From: Ziziphus jujuba
Taxonomy: Eukaryota; Streptophyta; Magnoliopsida; Rosales; Rhamnaceae
Direction of reading: 5' to 3'
DNA: 64,000 nt
Assembly: GCF_031755915.1 (NCBI RefSeq)
Contig: NC_083383.1
Span: 2,608,001 to 2,672,000, forward strand
The translations under genes were made by a program, and so were the position numbers. Under the pieces are notes generated by a model. That model made no database searches. It saw only the letters and a list, made by a program, of their open reading frames with translations, and was not told where the DNA came from. This document shows, in pieces, positions 62,501 through 64,000 of the stretch (its first letter is position 1; each line of letters begins with the position of its first letter).

Positions 62501-62547
62501 CGGTCAACGTGCACGGATTCCGGTGCGATTTGGGACGGGGTGTTACA
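59530..62547 (-). mobile_element. Inner solo-LTR-like element inserted in inverted orientation (3,018 bp)
   Basis: Read on the minus strand it starts at 62547 with TGTAACACCCCGTCCC and ends at 59530 with GGACGGGTCCTGACA, the same ends as the outer element. The two are similar along their length: on the minus strand GTCAAAAGTTGACTTTTTGA, CGTAGACTAGTAGCACGT and AGACTAGCGGCACG occur in the same order as in the outer copy. TCCA flanks both sides (59526-59529 and 62548-62551), a 4-bp target-site duplication. It contains a GC-rich 20-bp-scale tandem repeat (60395-60480) and a TC tract (61991-62042). There is no recognisable retroviral-type protein. The 204-codon minus-strand frame at 61306-61920 is low-complexity Arg/Pro/Ser and not supported as a gene. 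Confidence 0.82.
60395..60480. repeat. GC-rich minisatellite in the inner LTR
   Basis: Four to five tandem units of about 17-21 bp built on CCTGCGCGCTAATCACA, with one CTACTCACA variant at the left and a decayed GTGTGCACACTAACC unit at the right. The outer LTR has only a single related site (CAGCGCGCAAGTATT near 58910), so the array expanded after the copies split. Confidence 0.8.
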
Positions 62548-62942
62548 TCCAGGTTGGAGACGTTGATTATCCGGGGCGAGCCCAACGTCTCAGTTCGTTG
62601 CCGAAAGTCCAAGAAGTATTTCTTCCCTTTTTCCTCTCCATCCTGTATTACTTCTTATCTGTATAATGCTCTGTATACTGTATTGGACGTGTAGTTATCA
62701 TTTATGCACTGGGTTGCTGCTGTTATTATTTGAAGTGCTGTAAATTTATGGAATCAATTTGTAGTATTGTGGGAGGAATAAGGGGATGTTTATAGAAGTG
62801 TGTTTTCAGTGCAGGTAATTTTTGGTAAGTCCTACCCTTAGGGGAGGTGCTGCCGAATTTTCCGTTGGAAGGTTCGGTAGTATTTCCCTGGGATCAGGGC
62901 TTGTCTAGGGTTCCGGGAAGGAATTCTGGACGGGTCCTGACA
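62548..62942 (+). mobile_element. Outer solo-LTR-like element, 3' part
   Basis: Continuation of the element interrupted at 59529. It resumes TCCAGGTTGGAGACG and ends GGACGGGTCCTGACA, immediately followed by TATTG (62943-62947), the partner of TATTG at 57020-57024. This 5-bp target-site duplication proves that 57025-62942 entered as one unit that was later split. The minus-strand equivalent in the inner copy is 59530 to about 59900. Confidence 0.85.
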
Positions 62943-62947
62943 TATTG

Positions 62948-64000
62948 CATCTCTGCATTTAGGTAGGTATGAGTTGCTTAATTTGTGTCCTCATTCTGAT
63001 TGAATATTTCTAAATATTTAGTTTTACCTTTTTTCATTTCTTTGCCCTATTCTAGGCATGTACTTGTTTCTTCAAAGACAAAGACTGCCAAGTAGAATGC
63101 TTGATGCAATGTCTTGAAGTAACACATCAGAATACATTTTTCTAGTTGAGTTGTTGAAGAACCTTTTATTTTTCCTTTTTTACTTAATCATGCTTTTCTA
63201 TTGTCTGATAATATTAATTTTAAAAGTCAAGATGATCATCCTTTTTGTTGATTGATAATTTAAGTTTCTTCCAATGAGTTATGGGTGCATTGCACTTTAT
63301 GTGATTAAAAATAACCTCAATACGTTGTCTTCCGAGGTTCCTACACGAGCTACTATAATTGGCTACTGCACAAAATATCATATGCATCATTGTGGTATAT
63401 ATTCATACAAGTTCTTTGACATTAGCAGGAAGGTTGAGTGAAATCCTTTAATGAGTACATAGAAGAAGGAATTAAGCAGATAACCTTGAAGAACTATACA
63501 AGAAAATTTATGTTGTTGTCTGTGTTGATCCCACGATGAAGAAGTCTGATAAGGAACCACCCAAGGGCACTATAAATGTTTATGGTACACTTCCCTATCA
63601 CCTTTTTGATTAAAAATTCAAAACCCACCACTTATTGGTGGAACATTTTCTCAAGACTTTACAATTTTTTATTCCTATTTCATTTTTTGGTTGCAAACCC
63701 CATTTTAGGTCATTTCCTTGTTTTTTTTTTTTTTTGTTTTTTTTATTGTGAGCAAAGACTAAAAGAACCATAATAATGGTAGTGAACATAGAAATGATAA
63801 AAATAAACAATAAGCATCCCACTTACTATTTCATTCTTGTTAAAACTATATGTTTTCTTAAAGCTTAAATTTTTGATGTTGATAATTATTTAATGTTAAC
63901 TGGTCTTATGTTTGAATGTGCTTAACCTTATATAATGTTGTCTAGCAAAGAAAATATTTAGTTTAAATCCTAAGCCAATATCTACATATGTAATTTTGTC
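62948..64000 (+). other. Right-edge DNA with possible exon scraps
   Basis: A candidate exon after ctattctag at about 63055 reads ACTCFFKDKDCQVECLMQC, and about 63482-63585 reads ADNLEELYKKIYVVVCVDP followed by TMKKSDKEPPKGTINVYG. Both have coding-like character but I recognise no family. They could belong, with 55640-56690, to one gene whose intron received the LTR nest. No complete model can be given because the window ends. Confidence 0.2.

Noticed and set aside
57025..62942. A 5.9-kb near-palindrome that at first looks like a new kind of inverted-repeat system
   Set aside because: Both target-site duplications and shared ends explain it fully as one LTR-like unit inserted in inverted orientation into another of the same family.

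Overview
The window is nuclear DNA of a flowering plant, most likely a eudicot. The support is AT-rich intergenic DNA with many poly(A)/poly(T) and TA/TC microsatellites, genes split by GT-AG introns, and plant families: BKI1, a plant B3 factor, a plant-type lipin (PAH), a plant-type PP2C and farnesol dehydrogenase. A rosid is plausible, but the sequence alone does not fix the species. No rRNA, tRNA, CRISPR or bacterial-type operon was seen.

Layout: 1.3-1.6 kb (-) small conserved-looking protein with a leader intron. 4.4-7.4 kb (-) seven-exon, single-pass membrane protein with a Cys-rich PAN/apple-like C-terminus. 9.4-11.8 kb (+) ORC2, complete in six exons. 13.07-13.75 kb hAT-like MITE. 14.5-18.2 kb (+) DUF829/TMEM53-like alpha/beta hydrolase. 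19.2-21.1 kb (+) farnesol dehydrogenase-like reductase (FLDH). 22.1-23.7 kb (+) B3-domain protein. 24.2-24.7 kb nearly perfect 237-bp tandem duplication. 27.8-31.9 kb (+) PP2C with a C-terminal Cys-pair module. 35.8-36.8 kb (+) intronless BKI1. 42.2-48.0 kb (+) phosphatidate phosphatase (PAH/lipin) with one damaged exon. 49.9 and 53.0 kb (-) two paralogous two-EF-hand proteins, with a degenerate PAH fragment between them. 57.0-62.9 kb two solo-LTR-like units of one family, the second inserted into the first in opposite orientation. Possible exon scraps lie on both sides of that nest.

The genes are mostly unrelated single-copy housekeeping or signalling genes, each with its own promoter. BKI1 (brassinosteroid receptor inhibitor), PP2C and the EF-hand proteins are signalling components; PAH and FLDH act in lipid/isoprenoid metabolism; ORC2 acts in replication licensing.

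The most notable structures are the following. (1) The PAH exon at 44977-45131 has lost its reading frame several times and carries two stops, yet a 3' splice site just downstream rejoins the frame and keeps the DxDxT catalytic domain. (2) A local duplication carried the 3' part of PAH together with an EF-hand gene, leaving a PAH pseudogene fragment and a second EF-hand gene. (3) The inverted nested LTR pair has both target-site duplications visible (TATTG outside, TCCA inside). All exon boundaries were read by eye from splice consensus and protein continuity; no alignment software was run.
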